Positions 51,446 to 60,825 of a stretch of DNA of 64,000 nt are shown here, piece by piece. The first letter of the stretch is position 1. Each line of letters starts with the position of its first letter. The DNA lies in contig JAAWWF010000028.1 in the NCBI GenBank assembly GCA_021404565.1, positions 282,267 to 346,266 on the forward strand, given 5' to 3'. The position numbers and the translations under genes were made by a program. The notes below the pieces were generated by a model that saw only the letters and a list, made by a program, of their open reading frames with translations, had not been told where the DNA came from and searched no databases. The stretch comes from Roseivirga sp. (GTDB lineage: Bacteria > Bacteroidota > Bacteroidia > Cytophagales > Cyclobacteriaceae).

Positions 51446-52270
51446 ATGTGCATTTTCGAAGAATACACCCCAAAAGGCATTTTATCGTATTGTGTCCATT
51501 CAATCAGCTACTATGACGTAGTTTCTGATAATGAATCGATCCAAAGAATACTTCCGGACGGGTCGGTTTATTTAACTATTAATCTCGAAGACAGCCCATT
51601 GCGCATTTATGAGGGTGCGGACTTTGGTTCAGGAAGAACATACCCGAACTTTTGGATGTCTGGTATGTTACTCAAACATTTAACCATCCACAGTCCTAAG
51701 CATATTAGGGCACTGGTAGTAAAATTTAAGTCGATTGGAGCCTATCCTGTCCTCGGAATTCCAATGTTCGAATTCATCAATACTGTGGTTGATGCTGATG
51801 TGATCTTTGGTAATGAGATTGTATCACTGACCGAAGATATCATTGGCACCACAGAGATAATGGATAAAATCCACCTTGTAGAAAGATGGTTGTATAAGAG
51901 ATTGAAACTTGAAGACCCTATTTCTACGGCAGTGGTTCAATTTGCTATAGACACCACACTATGTAATCCTGATAAGCTAAACATGAAATCTATCGCGAAC
52001 AAGTCAGGCTTCACTCAACAGCATTTCATCAACATTTTCAAGAAGTACGTTGGCTTAACTCCAAAGCAATACGAAAGAATCGTTCGTTTTAATCAAATTC
52101 TGAAAAGGGTGAATCAGAGTCAAACCATTGACTGGTCAGATTTAGCCTTTGAGGTTGGGTACTATGATCAATCGCATCTGATCAATGACTTTAAGACGTT
52201 CTCTGGGTTCAGCCCAGAAGTGTATCTCAACAAAGCTCAAGGATTAGAGCATCACATTCCTGTAGGGTAA
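51446..52270 (+). CDS. AraC-family transcriptional regulator
   Basis: This is a 274-residue regulator with the same layout as the one at 29857-30660. The N-terminal domain (LPDGSVYLTINLED) is followed by a C-terminal AraC double HTH (MKSIANKSGFTQQHFINIFKKYVGLTP; WSDLAFEVGYYDQSHLINDFKTFSGFSPEVYL). The ligand and targets are unknown. The exopolysaccharide operon starts 209 nt downstream with its own promoter. Confidence 0.9.
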   Translation: MCIFEEYTPKGILSYCVHSISYYDVVSDNESIQRILPDGSVYLTINLEDSPLRIYEGADFGSGRTYPNFWMSGMLLKHLTIHSPKHIRALVVKFKSIGAYPVLGIPMFEFINTVVDADVIFGNEIVSLTEDIIGTTEIMDKIHLVERWLYKRLKLEDPISTAVVQFAIDTTLCNPDKLNMKSIANKSGFTQQHFINIFKKYVGLTPKQYERIVRFNQILKRVNQSQTIDWSDLAFEVGYYDQSHLINDFKTFSGFSPEVYLNKAQGLEHHIPVG

Positions 52271-52428
52271 CTACAGATTTATCCAACAGATGAGAAGATA
52301 GAAACTATCTGCCTTTAAGGTAAAACTACCAAAGCCCGGATGCTCATGTGTAAAGATCCGTCCTGACCGATTCATCTAAACTCTTTCAACACTCACCTTC
52401 ATTCTCCCAGCACTCATCTAAAAGTGTC

Positions 52429-52467
52429 AGTCCGGACTTAGGCCCCCAATAGCTTTGTTTAAACAAA
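52429..52467 (+). promoter_or_regulatory. Exopolysaccharide operon promoter with two palindromes
   Basis: TAGCTTTG (52450-52457) is an exact -7 box. It runs into the perfect palindrome TTTGTTTAAACAAA (52454-52467), which would lie over the transcription start. A second perfect palindrome AGTCCGGACT (52429-52438) sits near the -33 position. The ATG of the sugar transferase is at 52479. Confidence 0.6.
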
Positions 52468-52478
52468 AACACCAAGCT

Positions 52479-53237
52479 ATGGAACCCCGACACTCCACTC
52501 CTGCTCTGAAAAGATGCTTCGACATCATGGTTACCGGCATCTTATTGATCTGTCTGAGTCCCTTGTTTATAGTGGTTTCGATACTCATCAGACTTGAATC
52601 GAAAGGCCCCATTTTCTATTACTCCTACCGGGTTGGTCAGGGATATCGGGTTTTCAGGTTTTATAAGTTTCGCTCTATGCGAGCCAATGCAGATCAGTTG
52701 GTAGATCAACTGAAGCATCTGAACCAATACGGAAAAGAGCATAAAGGACCTAAAGGCAGCCAGCTGAAGCGTTCTGATCTGATAAAACCGCGAGACCTCA
52801 ACATGCTGGTAAGTGACGATACGGTATATCCTGTCGAGGCTTATGAGCAATATCAAAGCCGCAGCGATGAGAACTCATTTGTCAAGTTTAAAGATGACCC
52901 TCGCATCACTCGGGTTGGGAAGTTTATTCGGAATACGAGCATTGATGAATTACCACAGCTCTTCAACATTTTGAAGGGCGATATGTCTCTGGTAGGCAAT
53001 AGACCTCTCCCATTATATGAAGCTGAAAAACTGACAAAAGATGACACGGTTGGCCGTTTTCTGGCCCCTGCCGGACTTACCGGGCTTTGGCAGGTGACAG
53101 AGCGCGGCAAGGATCATATGACGCCTGAGGGCCGCTGTAAACTGGATATTGAATATGCTCAGCATCACAACTTCTGGATGGATATGAGAATCCTGCTAAA
53201 AACTCCACTGGCAGCCTTTCAACATGAAAATGTTTAG
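52479..53237 (+). CDS. Undecaprenyl-phosphate sugar phosphotransferase (initiating sugar transferase)
   Basis: This is a 252-residue protein from ATG 52479 (MEPRHSTPALKRCFD). The longer frame begins in the -7 box and is rejected. One hydrophobic re-entrant helix (VTGILLICLSPLFIVVSIL) precedes the bacterial sugar transferase domain: YRVFRFYKFRSM, SIDELPQLFNILKGDMSLVGNRPLP, GLTGLWQV. It would start repeat-unit assembly on the lipid carrier. It is the first gene of a five-gene operon. Confidence 0.92.
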   Translation: MEPRHSTPALKRCFDIMVTGILLICLSPLFIVVSILIRLESKGPIFYYSYRVGQGYRVFRFYKFRSMRANADQLVDQLKHLNQYGKEHKGPKGSQLKRSDLIKPRDLNMLVSDDTVYPVEAYEQYQSRSDENSFVKFKDDPRITRVGKFIRNTSIDELPQLFNILKGDMSLVGNRPLPLYEAEKLTKDDTVGRFLAPAGLTGLWQVTERGKDHMTPEGRCKLDIEYAQHHNFWMDMRILLKTPLAAFQHENV

Positions 53238-54335
53238 ATGAACAGCTCTATGAAAAGCATTAACTCCTTACTCTCTGGATTCAATAGGGAAACCTCTTCC
53301 GGGAAGTACATTCCCTTTGTTGACGGTCTTCGTTTTCTGGCGATCATGCCCGTCATTATACAGCATGCGAGCGAACGTCTGCTCAAATACAATCCTCAGA
53401 TTGAAATCCAGTCAGGGATGGAACAACAAGCCGAATTTCTGGTGTCAAGAGGTGCTATCGGGGTCATTATCTTTTTCACCTTGAGTGGGTTTATACTCAG
53501 CCTGCCTTTTGCAAAAAGCGGTAGCGGATTTAGCTATAAAAGATATCTGGGGAGAAGACTTACCCGACTGGAACCTCCTTTTATTTTCTGGATGAGTTGC
53601 TTTGCTCTTGTTCTGGTCATCCGGTCTTCACTACCACTGAGTACTGTAGGTGAACACTGGCTGTCGAGTATATTCTACCTGCATACCATTGTCTATCAGG
53701 AGTTCTCCATTATCAACCCCGTGGCCTGGTCACTTGAAGTAGAAATTCAATACTATCTGCTTGCGCCATTTATGGCCATCCTCTATTTCAATCAACCGGA
53801 CAAGCTGTTCAGGAGAGCTTTTCTAATTGTGTTCATGCTGGTCTTTTTAATCTATCAGCATGCTTTGGGCTGGAACATGTTTCCGGTAAAAGCCTCCCTC
53901 CTGGGCCATTTGCATCACTTTCTGATCGGTATGCTGATGGCTGACCTATATAAAAATGACACACAATGGGTAGCCGAAAAAATGATCATCTGGGACTTGA
54001 TTGCCCCAATATGTCTGCTGATGATGGCTCATACCTGGACGGAGGAATTTGTAAAAACCCTCATAATGAATATAGCTCTGGCCGGTTTGTTTATTGCCGC
54101 AATCATGCACGAACTGTTTTTTTCGCTTTTCGGAGATTTCGGTCAGTCAACCCCATGGTGGGTTCAGTTGTCGATATCTCTGCTCATTACCCTACCGCTG
54201 GTTTTACTTAGCAGCATGATTGGTTTCAAGCTGATAGAGCAACCTTTTATGAAAAGAAAGTCTCTGACAAAGATCAGGAGTCTTTTCAGGTTACCAATTC
54301 TCAAAAAACATCCATTTCTAAATAAGCAATTATGA
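53238..54335 (+). CDS. Acyltransferase 3 family membrane protein (OafA-like)
   Basis: This 365-residue protein has about ten membrane helices. It has FVDGLRFLAIMPVIIQHASE with the catalytic-type His, and GVIIFFTLSGFILSLPF and KRYLGRRLTRLEPPF as family motifs. It likely O-acylates the exopolysaccharide. It begins immediately after the preceding stop codon and overlaps the next gene by 4 nt. Confidence 0.9.
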   Translation: MNSSMKSINSLLSGFNRETSSGKYIPFVDGLRFLAIMPVIIQHASERLLKYNPQIEIQSGMEQQAEFLVSRGAIGVIIFFTLSGFILSLPFAKSGSGFSYKRYLGRRLTRLEPPFIFWMSCFALVLVIRSSLPLSTVGEHWLSSIFYLHTIVYQEFSIINPVAWSLEVEIQYYLLAPFMAILYFNQPDKLFRRAFLIVFMLVFLIYQHALGWNMFPVKASLLGHLHHFLIGMLMADLYKNDTQWVAEKMIIWDLIAPICLLMMAHTWTEEFVKTLIMNIALAGLFIAAIMHELFFSLFGDFGQSTPWWVQLSISLLITLPLVLLSSMIGFKLIEQPFMKRKSLTKIRSLFRLPILKKHPFLNKQL

Positions 54336-55048
54336 AAAAGCTGTTAGCCATCACACTTTTGCTAAGCTCTGGTTTGAGCTTTGGCCAGGAAATGCCACAA
54401 GACGAAATGGCCATGGATAAGATTAAAGAGGTAGAAGAACTAATTGACCTTGCAGTGGCTTACGCTCCCGGCCTCAAGGTGTTTAGCACCAGCCAGGACC
54501 AGGCCAAAGAGGGAATTGCAATTACTCAAAAAAAGTGGCTCAGGCACCTCTCCTTGGCTGCCGGAGTAAATTATGGAAACGGGGTTGTAGCAGATCAACT
54601 AACCGATGGAAGCGGTACTGACAATCGTATCACCTACCTGTCCAGGCAAAACGTCACCTACAATGTAGGCCTCAATATCAGACTCCCCTTCGCTGAGCTT
54701 TCGTCACGAAAAAACGAAGTGAAAATTCAGAAACTCGAGCTTGAACGCTTGGAGTACCTGAAGCAGGATCAGCAGAATTTTATTCGCGAAGAGGTAGTAA
54801 AAAGGTATAAGTCGCTCGCCTACTGTCTGAAAGCCATCGAGCTTCAAACTCAGGTGGTGGAAGCAAATGACATAGCCCTGCAAGTGGCCGAAAACTACTT
54901 CAAAGCAGGAACACTACCTATGGAACAGTATCGCATGGCGGTAGACCAGACTTATACAGCTAAACTTGAGTTGGAGAGGTCGAAAAACGAAGCCTGGTAT
55001 TGCTTCAGGTCATTGACGGAAATAGTAGGACAATCCATCTTAAAATAG
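54332..55048 (+). CDS. Half-size TolC/OEP-like outer membrane protein
   Basis: This is a 238-residue exported protein (signal peptide ending LSFGQ). Long helices (IKEVEELIDLAVAYAPGLKVF; AIELQTQVVEANDIALQVAENYFKAGTLPMEQY) resemble one repeat of the TolC family, with a beta segment YNVGLNIRLPF between. Normal TolC proteins are over 400 residues, so this is about half length. Its place beside a Wzz-type protein suggests a role in polymer export. Confidence 0.75.
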   Translation: MKKLLAITLLLSSGLSFGQEMPQDEMAMDKIKEVEELIDLAVAYAPGLKVFSTSQDQAKEGIAITQKKWLRHLSLAAGVNYGNGVVADQLTDGSGTDNRITYLSRQNVTYNVGLNIRLPFAELSSRKNEVKIQKLELERLEYLKQDQQNFIREEVVKRYKSLAYCLKAIELQTQVVEANDIALQVAENYFKAGTLPMEQYRMAVDQTYTAKLELERSKNEAWYCFRSLTEIVGQSILK

Positions 55049-55054
55049 GCTCTT

Positions 55055-57157
55055 ATGGACTTTATACAGATCATTAGATTGCTGGCCCGTTACTTCCATT
55101 ACATTGCTCTCACGGCCATATTATTGGCCGGACTGGTCTTCTTCTCTACCAAAGGAGATAAGCAGCAATATGCATCCCATACCCTGCTAAATACCGGACT
55201 TATATCAGGATATAATATTGAAAGCAATAAAACTTCCAGTGTAGATTATGCATTTACCAATAATGAGCTGGAGAACCTGATTAACCTGGCTACTTCTTAT
55301 GAAACCAATAAGGAGCTATCTGCCAGCATTCTTACCAGGCTTTTGTATGAAAACCATCGACAAACGCTATCGGTAAGACCAGAAAACCTTGGCGACCTTC
55401 AGGAAATCATCCAACCTTTAAAATTTGAGATCAGTGATAAGGACGATCTCGAAGGTATCTATAAGCAGGTTGTGAGCATTCGCGATAGGGATCAGACCAA
55501 CCTCATCTATGAACTCACTAACTCAAACAATCCCTTTTTTGGTATTGAGCAGCTTGAAACCATCAATGTGTCACGAGAAGGTAAGAGTGATATGATCAGG
55601 ATGGAATATGTGGCCATAGACCCCTTTATAAGTCAATATACGCTGGAATTACTTACGAGCATTTTCATTGAAAAACACAGGACGATTAAGAATGGCCAAA
55701 GCGAATCGGTAATCGGTTTTTTCGAAGAAGCCACAGCCAAAACTTCCGCCAAGCTCAAAGCCGCTGAAGATGAATTACTGAGATTCAGGGTCCGAAACAA
55801 AATCATCAATTACTATGAGCAGACGCGTTTTATCTCGGGCAACAAAGAAGAGCTCGATAAGCAATACCAGGAAGAGCTAAAAGTACTCGCGGGCGCACGA
55901 TCTTCATTGGCCAAAATAGAGCTGGAAATTGCCGATAAGGGCATTCTACCCAGGCTTCAGGCACAAATAGCCAACAACAGATATCAATTATCAAATTATA
56001 CGACCAGAATTACTGAGCTGGATCTGCTAAAGGATACACTGCCCCAAACACCTGCCCAGATTATGGACAAGGCACGTCTCAATGTGCAAATAGACTCTTT
56101 GAAAACAGCCATGACCTCCGTGGCCCAAAAGATCATAGCGGTGAACAAGACGCCAAGCGGTATTGAAACCAAAGAGTTTCTGAGTCAATGGCTGAACAGT
56201 ACCATTACCCGCGAGGAATCAGCAGCCAAACTGGACGTGATGACTGCCAGAAAAAAAGAGTATGAGGTAATATATGCGCGGTTTGCACCCCTGGGCTCTA
56301 CACTCAAGCGGCTTGAGAGAGAGATTGATGTGGCTGAACGTGAGTACCTGGAGAATCTGCACAGCTATAACCAGGCTCGGCTTCACAAATACAATATGCT
56401 TATGAGCAGCAATCTGAAGGTGATAGATGCCCCATACTATCCGCTTAAGCCCGAGAAATCAAAAAGGGCCATGCTCATAATACTGGCCTTTATGGTGGGG
56501 TTGGTGTTGCCTGCCGCCACGCTGATTGGCTTTGAGCTATTAGATACCAGCCTGAAGAATCCAAAGAATGCTGCCGCGGTAACAAAGCTGAAAATTGCGG
56601 GTACTTTACCTAAGGTCCAGAATAAAAAAAACTCACAAAATATTGACTTTAAGAAACTTAATAAGTCCGCCTTAAACCTTTTTATGCAGGAGCTACGCTC
56701 GGCAACTAAAGGAATAAAAAGCCCTGCTACCATTGTTCTTTTCAGCATAAGCCAGGGAGAAGGCAAGAGTTTTATACAAAATCAAATAGAAGCTTTTGAG
56801 GCAGACAGTCGCCTGAATGCCTTTTTAGGACATGGCGGACCAGCTGACCCGAATGACGAATTTGATTTCAGGGAGTTACCTGCCCTTATTCAGAATCCAT
56901 ACTCCGAAAGTGATGTAAAGAAAGGAGACGTTCATATACTGGTTTGCAAAGCAGATAGAAAGTGGACTGATGCCGATAAGCATGCCCTCAAGGTGTACAA
57001 AAAGATGTGTGGTCAGAAACCTCTGCTGTTCCTGAATGGAGTAAGTACGCATGTCATGGAGGACATGATTGGCGAAATACCCAGAAAAAGGACCTGGCTC
57101 AGAAAACTGATCAAGCGTCTGCTTACCCAGGGTTTAAAGTCCACTCCTGGCTTCTGA
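55055..57157 (+). CDS. Wzz/GNVR chain-length protein with degenerate BY-kinase-like domain
   Basis: This is a 700-residue protein. An N-terminal TM helix (YIALTAILLAGLVFF), a periplasmic coiled-coil region (~190-440), and a second TM helix (MLIILAFMVGLVLPAATLIGF, about 470-490) form the Wzz part. The C-terminal ~190 residues resemble a BY-kinase ATPase: ISQGEGKSF is a Walker A, but the usual A' and B motifs are unclear and there is no Tyr cluster at the C-terminus. It may act as an ATP-binding but not autophosphorylating co-polymerase. Confidence 0.85.
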   Translation: MDFIQIIRLLARYFHYIALTAILLAGLVFFSTKGDKQQYASHTLLNTGLISGYNIESNKTSSVDYAFTNNELENLINLATSYETNKELSASILTRLLYENHRQTLSVRPENLGDLQEIIQPLKFEISDKDDLEGIYKQVVSIRDRDQTNLIYELTNSNNPFFGIEQLETINVSREGKSDMIRMEYVAIDPFISQYTLELLTSIFIEKHRTIKNGQSESVIGFFEEATAKTSAKLKAAEDELLRFRVRNKIINYYEQTRFISGNKEELDKQYQEELKVLAGARSSLAKIELEIADKGILPRLQAQIANNRYQLSNYTTRITELDLLKDTLPQTPAQIMDKARLNVQIDSLKTAMTSVAQKIIAVNKTPSGIETKEFLSQWLNSTITREESAAKLDVMTARKKEYEVIYARFAPLGSTLKRLEREIDVAEREYLENLHSYNQARLHKYNMLMSSNLKVIDAPYYPLKPEKSKRAMLIILAFMVGLVLPAATLIGFELLDTSLKNPKNAAAVTKLKIAGTLPKVQNKKNSQNIDFKKLNKSALNLFMQELRSATKGIKSPATIVLFSISQGEGKSFIQNQIEAFEADSRLNAFLGHGGPADPNDEFDFRELPALIQNPYSESDVKKGDVHILVCKADRKWTDADKHALKVYKKMCGQKPLLFLNGVSTHVMEDMIGEIPRKRTWLRKLIKRLLTQGLKSTPGF

Positions 57158-57194
57158 CTATCATCATCACTGACTATAACCGAGTTTACACTTC

Positions 57195-58334
57195 ATGAAA
57201 AAAACGATTATCTGTCACTCCTTTCCCTCCTGGGATGCCCCCTATGTCAAGTCTACGATGGAGTTGATGAAGCGCCTTTCAGCCGGTCACAGAGTAATTA
57301 TCATTGATTACCACTATACCTGGAAAGACCTGTTTACCTGCAAGTATGCCCCTTCAAAAGTACTTTTGGGTTTTGAAAGCAGGTGGAGAAAGCTCAACAC
57401 CAAATATGGAGAAGTTGAAGTATATAACAGTCCTCCGGTGATTCCCGTCAACTGGATCAACAATGAAAAGCTGTTCAAGCTCGTAGCAGGCATAAACGGC
57501 TGGCTTTTGAGAAATACCTTCAAGAGACTTCAAAAAAGGCTGATTCCTTCTGAAACCGTACTCGTAAATGCTTTCAACCCGGTTTACGGGCTGCTTACCG
57601 ATAATGTCTGGCAGGTTTCTCAAAAGCTCTATTACTGTTATGATGAGATCAGCGGAACACAGTGGAGCGGTAAATGGGGTGCTGCTTATGAAAAACAATA
57701 CCTGGGGAAGGTTGATCGGGTGATCACCACCTCCACCAGACTATATGCAGTGAAAAAACGGTTAAATCCGGATTGTCACCTTGTAAAGAATGGGGTCGAT
57801 CTGGACATCTTTCAAAACCCTATGCTGGTGAAATCCAAAAAATGGACCATCGGCTATATAGGCGCTATAGACGATCGCATTGATGTAACTTTGATAACAG
57901 AAATAGCCAGAGCGATGCCCGAATACCGGTTTAAATTCATTGGCCCCGTGATATCGCATAACGCTGTAGCTGAATGGTCCAATCTATCCAACATAGAATG
58001 TACCGGATCTGTTGATCAGGCCTTACTGCCGGCCATGATTAACAACATGGATGCCTGCATTATTCCTTTCCTGAGGAACGAATTAACTGAGGCCATTTAC
58101 CCTCTTAAAATCAATGAGTACCTGGCCATGGGAAAACCTGTTGTCAGTACACACTTCAGCGATTTATCGGATTTTAAAACACTCATTTCTACAGCAGACA
58201 CAGCCATCACATTTGTACAATGCCTGGAACGCGAGTTAAAAGGGAACACACGTTTGAGAATTCAAAAAAGAATCAGATTTGCTCAAAGCAATAGCTGGGA
58301 ATCGAGGGCTGAAGAATTTGTTTGCTATTTATAA
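57195..58334 (+). CDS. Family 4-type glycosyltransferase
   Basis: This is a 379-residue GT-B glycosyltransferase. The acceptor-side domain has CHSFPSWDAPYVKS; the nucleotide-sugar side has HLVKNGVDLDIF, WTIGYIGAIDDRID and AIYPLKINEYLAMGKPVVST, the usual family 1/4 end motif. It is the last gene of the exopolysaccharide operon and its 3' end overlaps tpx by 6 nt in convergent orientation. Confidence 0.92.
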   Translation: MKKTIICHSFPSWDAPYVKSTMELMKRLSAGHRVIIIDYHYTWKDLFTCKYAPSKVLLGFESRWRKLNTKYGEVEVYNSPPVIPVNWINNEKLFKLVAGINGWLLRNTFKRLQKRLIPSETVLVNAFNPVYGLLTDNVWQVSQKLYYCYDEISGTQWSGKWGAAYEKQYLGKVDRVITTSTRLYAVKKRLNPDCHLVKNGVDLDIFQNPMLVKSKKWTIGYIGAIDDRIDVTLITEIARAMPEYRFKFIGPVISHNAVAEWSNLSNIECTGSVDQALLPAMINNMDACIIPFLRNELTEAIYPLKINEYLAMGKPVVSTHFSDLSDFKTLISTADTAITFVQCLERELKGNTRLRIQKRIRFAQSNSWESRAEEFVCYL

Positions 58335-58826
58335 AGCCGCCAAGGCTGCCTTATAATCAGGCTCATTTGCTATTTCAGAGATCAGCTCAGTGTGGGTAAC
58401 CTTGCCTTCTTCATCCAGTACTACGATTGCTCTGGCGTCAAGACCTGTAAAAGCCCCGTCTACCAGCAGCACACCCAGCTCTTCAGAGAAAGCAGCGTTT
58501 CTGAAGTCAGAGAGGGTCATCACATTCTCAATGCCTTCAGCGCCACAAAAGCGTGCCTGGGCGAAAGGAAGGTCTTTTGAAATGCAAAGCACTACTGTGT
58601 TTTCAAGAGATGCTGCCTTTTTATTGAACGTCCGAACAGAGGTAGCACAGGTAGAGGTATCGACACTGGGAAAGATATTGAGGATTACTTTCTTGCCTTT
58701 GAAGTCACCAATAGAAGTAGAAGATAAATCTGCCTTAACCAGTGGATGATCACTCAATATAGTTCCGTTTGCAGGAAGATTACCATTTGTATTTACAGGA
58801 GTTCCTCCCAGAGTTACTTGTGCCAT
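58329..58826 (-). CDS. tpx: Thiol peroxidase
   Basis: This is a 165-residue atypical 2-Cys peroxiredoxin. It has peroxidatic Cys60 in SVDTSTCATS, resolving Cys94 in ARFCGAEG, an extra Cys81 and the end SEIANEPDYKAAL. It reduces hydroperoxides with thioredoxin. A 13-bp palindrome AAAGTTAAACTTT (58854-58866) lies upstream in the divergent region. Confidence 0.96.
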   Translation of the reverse strand: MAQVTLGGTPVNTNGNLPANGTILSDHPLVKADLSSTSIGDFKGKKVILNIFPSVDTSTCATSVRTFNKKAASLENTVVLCISKDLPFAQARFCGAEGIENVMTLSDFRNAAFSEELGVLLVDGAFTGLDARAIVVLDEEGKVTHTELISEIANEPDYKAALAAL

Positions 58827-58932
58827 TTGTTCGTTTTTTATTTGATAACCTTTAAAGTTAAACTTTGGTTTGATCTTGTCTGATCTTTAATCCGATAATT
58901 TCGTAAAGATCAAAAACAACAGAACTTGTAGC

Positions 58933-59187
58933 ATGAAAACACTGGGAATTATCGGGGCCATTATAGGGATCGTTAGTCTTTTGGGCTGGATTGTTGTCCA
59001 GACGCTCTCCTCTCATAAGGAAGATGCCAGCTATAATATGCACCCGAGCAATTTTGAGAAACCAAGGCAGGAAAACGTTGTTCAGTTTCAGGAAAAGAAT
59101 GACAAGGATGAAAACACATTACTTTTAACTAAGGACAATGAGTTGCCTTACAAAATGAAATCAAATGACTCTCAAAAAAAACGATAG
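58933..59187 (+). CDS. Small membrane protein of unknown function
   Basis: This is an 84-residue protein with one N-terminal helix (LGIIGAIIGIVSLLGWIVVQTL) and a hydrophilic charged tail with many Lys, Asp and Asn. No family recognised. It diverges from tpx with a 106-bp shared region. Confidence 0.6.
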   Translation: MKTLGIIGAIIGIVSLLGWIVVQTLSSHKEDASYNMHPSNFEKPRQENVVQFQEKNDKDENTLLLTKDNELPYKMKSNDSQKKR

Positions 59188-59293
59188 TAGTCCTTAGGCT
59201 TCAGGGATTAAAAAGTCAAATTCTATAAAGCTTCAGAAGTATATAGGCTCCTTTATCGCTATTTGTGCCGGGCAATGGCTGATCATTTAAATG

Positions 59294-59324
59294 CAAAAAC
59301 AAGGAGCACCCCTCGGAGTGCTCT
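59294..59324 (-). terminator. Intrinsic terminator of the lipase gene
   Basis: On the minus strand GAGCAC (59323-59318) pairs with GTGCTC (59309-59304), followed by CTTGTTTTTGC. It lies 32 nt after the lipase stop. Confidence 0.6.
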
Positions 59325-59355
59325 CCATAATTAATTATTTGTATCTCAATCCATA

Positions 59356-60684
59356 TCAACTCTGATTTGCGTAATGATAAACATCAGTGATGAGTTTGCT
59401 GATTATGGCTTCCAGTTCGGCCGTTGCTCCCGGAGACAGATGTTTCAAACTAATATACTTACCTATGGCTGTGGCAACATTAGCAGGAATTTCGAAACAG
59501 TATTGGCCGTAAACTGATGTGTGCTGATGCCCCGCTTCAAAGGCATAGGCCATCAAATCTTCGATGTATTTTATATGGTAGGCTGTATTTCCTCCGAATT
59601 TTTCGATGATTGTGTTAATTGCAATATGAGCTTCCCAGCCTGCCTTGCCCCAGAATGTTTGAGCCGCATTAACTAAGTCTGATTCTTTTTGAGTTAAAAC
59701 GGGAGCCGTAAAGGGAATGTCAGTCCCAATACGGGCGTATTTGTTCGTGCCTTTGAGACTATGAATCCAGCTTACAAAGCCTTTTAAAAGGGCAGATTCA
59801 GGAACACCTTCATTACCAGGCTCTACAATTTTCTGGTCAGCATAAATGGTTCCCACATTCGCCATGGTGCTCTCAGCCCAGTTTTTAGGTACAATATCTA
59901 ATGTATTCGCTCGCGGGGTGAAATTGGCAGTCCCCAAAGTGTTAATTACATGATTGGCAAAATCCTGATCACCTGGTGTTGGTCCGGCCGTTGGGTAACA
60001 AGAAACATTGATATTACCCCTGGTAGTCCAGGGCTGATAACTTGCAAGAGCTGCCGCAATACAGGGTGCCAAGGCGCCTCCCAGACTGTGACCACAAACT
60101 GCGACTTCCGCTCTTTCACCGGAAGACAATACTCCTGATATATATTCCACGAAGGCTTGTCCGGTGCCATTTTCCCTCATTGCCAAAAGTGCATTAACAC
60201 CGTCAGCCGTTCCTCGCGACACTTTGCCCTGGTAGCTGTGACTTACCCCAAGTGGCCATGGCACCATGGTACCACCCACTTCCAGGTCTTCAACAAACCA
60301 ACCATCTGCAGAAATCAGATTCGTACCGGCTATGGCTACTACATAAAGAAATCTGCCTGCGTCTTCAGGGTGAGGACCTTTGGCCACATACATACAGTTG
60401 GTAGTGGCATAACCGGTCACCTCTCTTGTTCCTTCCAGAGCCTCATCCTCTTCGCTCGTGACCTTTTCCTTTACGGTAAGTTGTTCGTTTTTAGTCTCAA
60501 CTCCCCAGACCACGTTGAATCCAGGCAGATAAGCCGAAATATCAGGATCACTGGAGATAGCGGTTTTGACACGATTGGCATTGATCCGTAATTGCTCTTT
60601 TGTTGTGGCAAATACGCCAGCATTGATATTCGACAGGTCAGACATGACCCAGATCATTTTTTCCTTCTTAGTTGGTGCACTCAT
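59356..60684 (-). CDS. Class 3 lipase-family hydrolase
   Basis: This is a 442-residue protein without signal peptide. The nucleophile elbow is VCGHSLGGALAP near residue 198; Asp in NTLDIVPKNW and a His in the last quarter (AGHQHTSVYG) could complete the triad. It fits the Lipase_3 alpha/beta hydrolase fold and is larger than typical fungal members. The substrate is unknown. It is monocistronic. Confidence 0.82.
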   Translation of the reverse strand: MSAPTKKEKMIWVMSDLSNINAGVFATTKEQLRINANRVKTAISSDPDISAYLPGFNVVWGVETKNEQLTVKEKVTSEEDEALEGTREVTGYATTNCMYVAKGPHPEDAGRFLYVVAIAGTNLISADGWFVEDLEVGGTMVPWPLGVSHSYQGKVSRGTADGVNALLAMRENGTGQAFVEYISGVLSSGERAEVAVCGHSLGGALAPCIAAALASYQPWTTRGNINVSCYPTAGPTPGDQDFANHVINTLGTANFTPRANTLDIVPKNWAESTMANVGTIYADQKIVEPGNEGVPESALLKGFVSWIHSLKGTNKYARIGTDIPFTAPVLTQKESDLVNAAQTFWGKAGWEAHIAINTIIEKFGGNTAYHIKYIEDLMAYAFEAGHQHTSVYGQYCFEIPANVATAIGKYISLKHLSPGATAELEAIISKLITDVYHYANQS

Positions 60685-60825
60685 GATTTCTTCTGTTTTC
60701 GATTAAAAAAGTGTTTTAGAATGACCGAAGATTCTGCGAAATCGGAGTAGTATGAAGCAAACCGGACGAACAGCACTCAAAACTGAGCAGGTAAATGAAA
60801 AAGACGGACGAATGGAATTAATGAA

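Noticed and set aside
52455..52478. TTG start giving MFKQKHQA at the sugar transferase
   Set aside because: That start lies within the -7 box; the ATG at 52479 is preferred.
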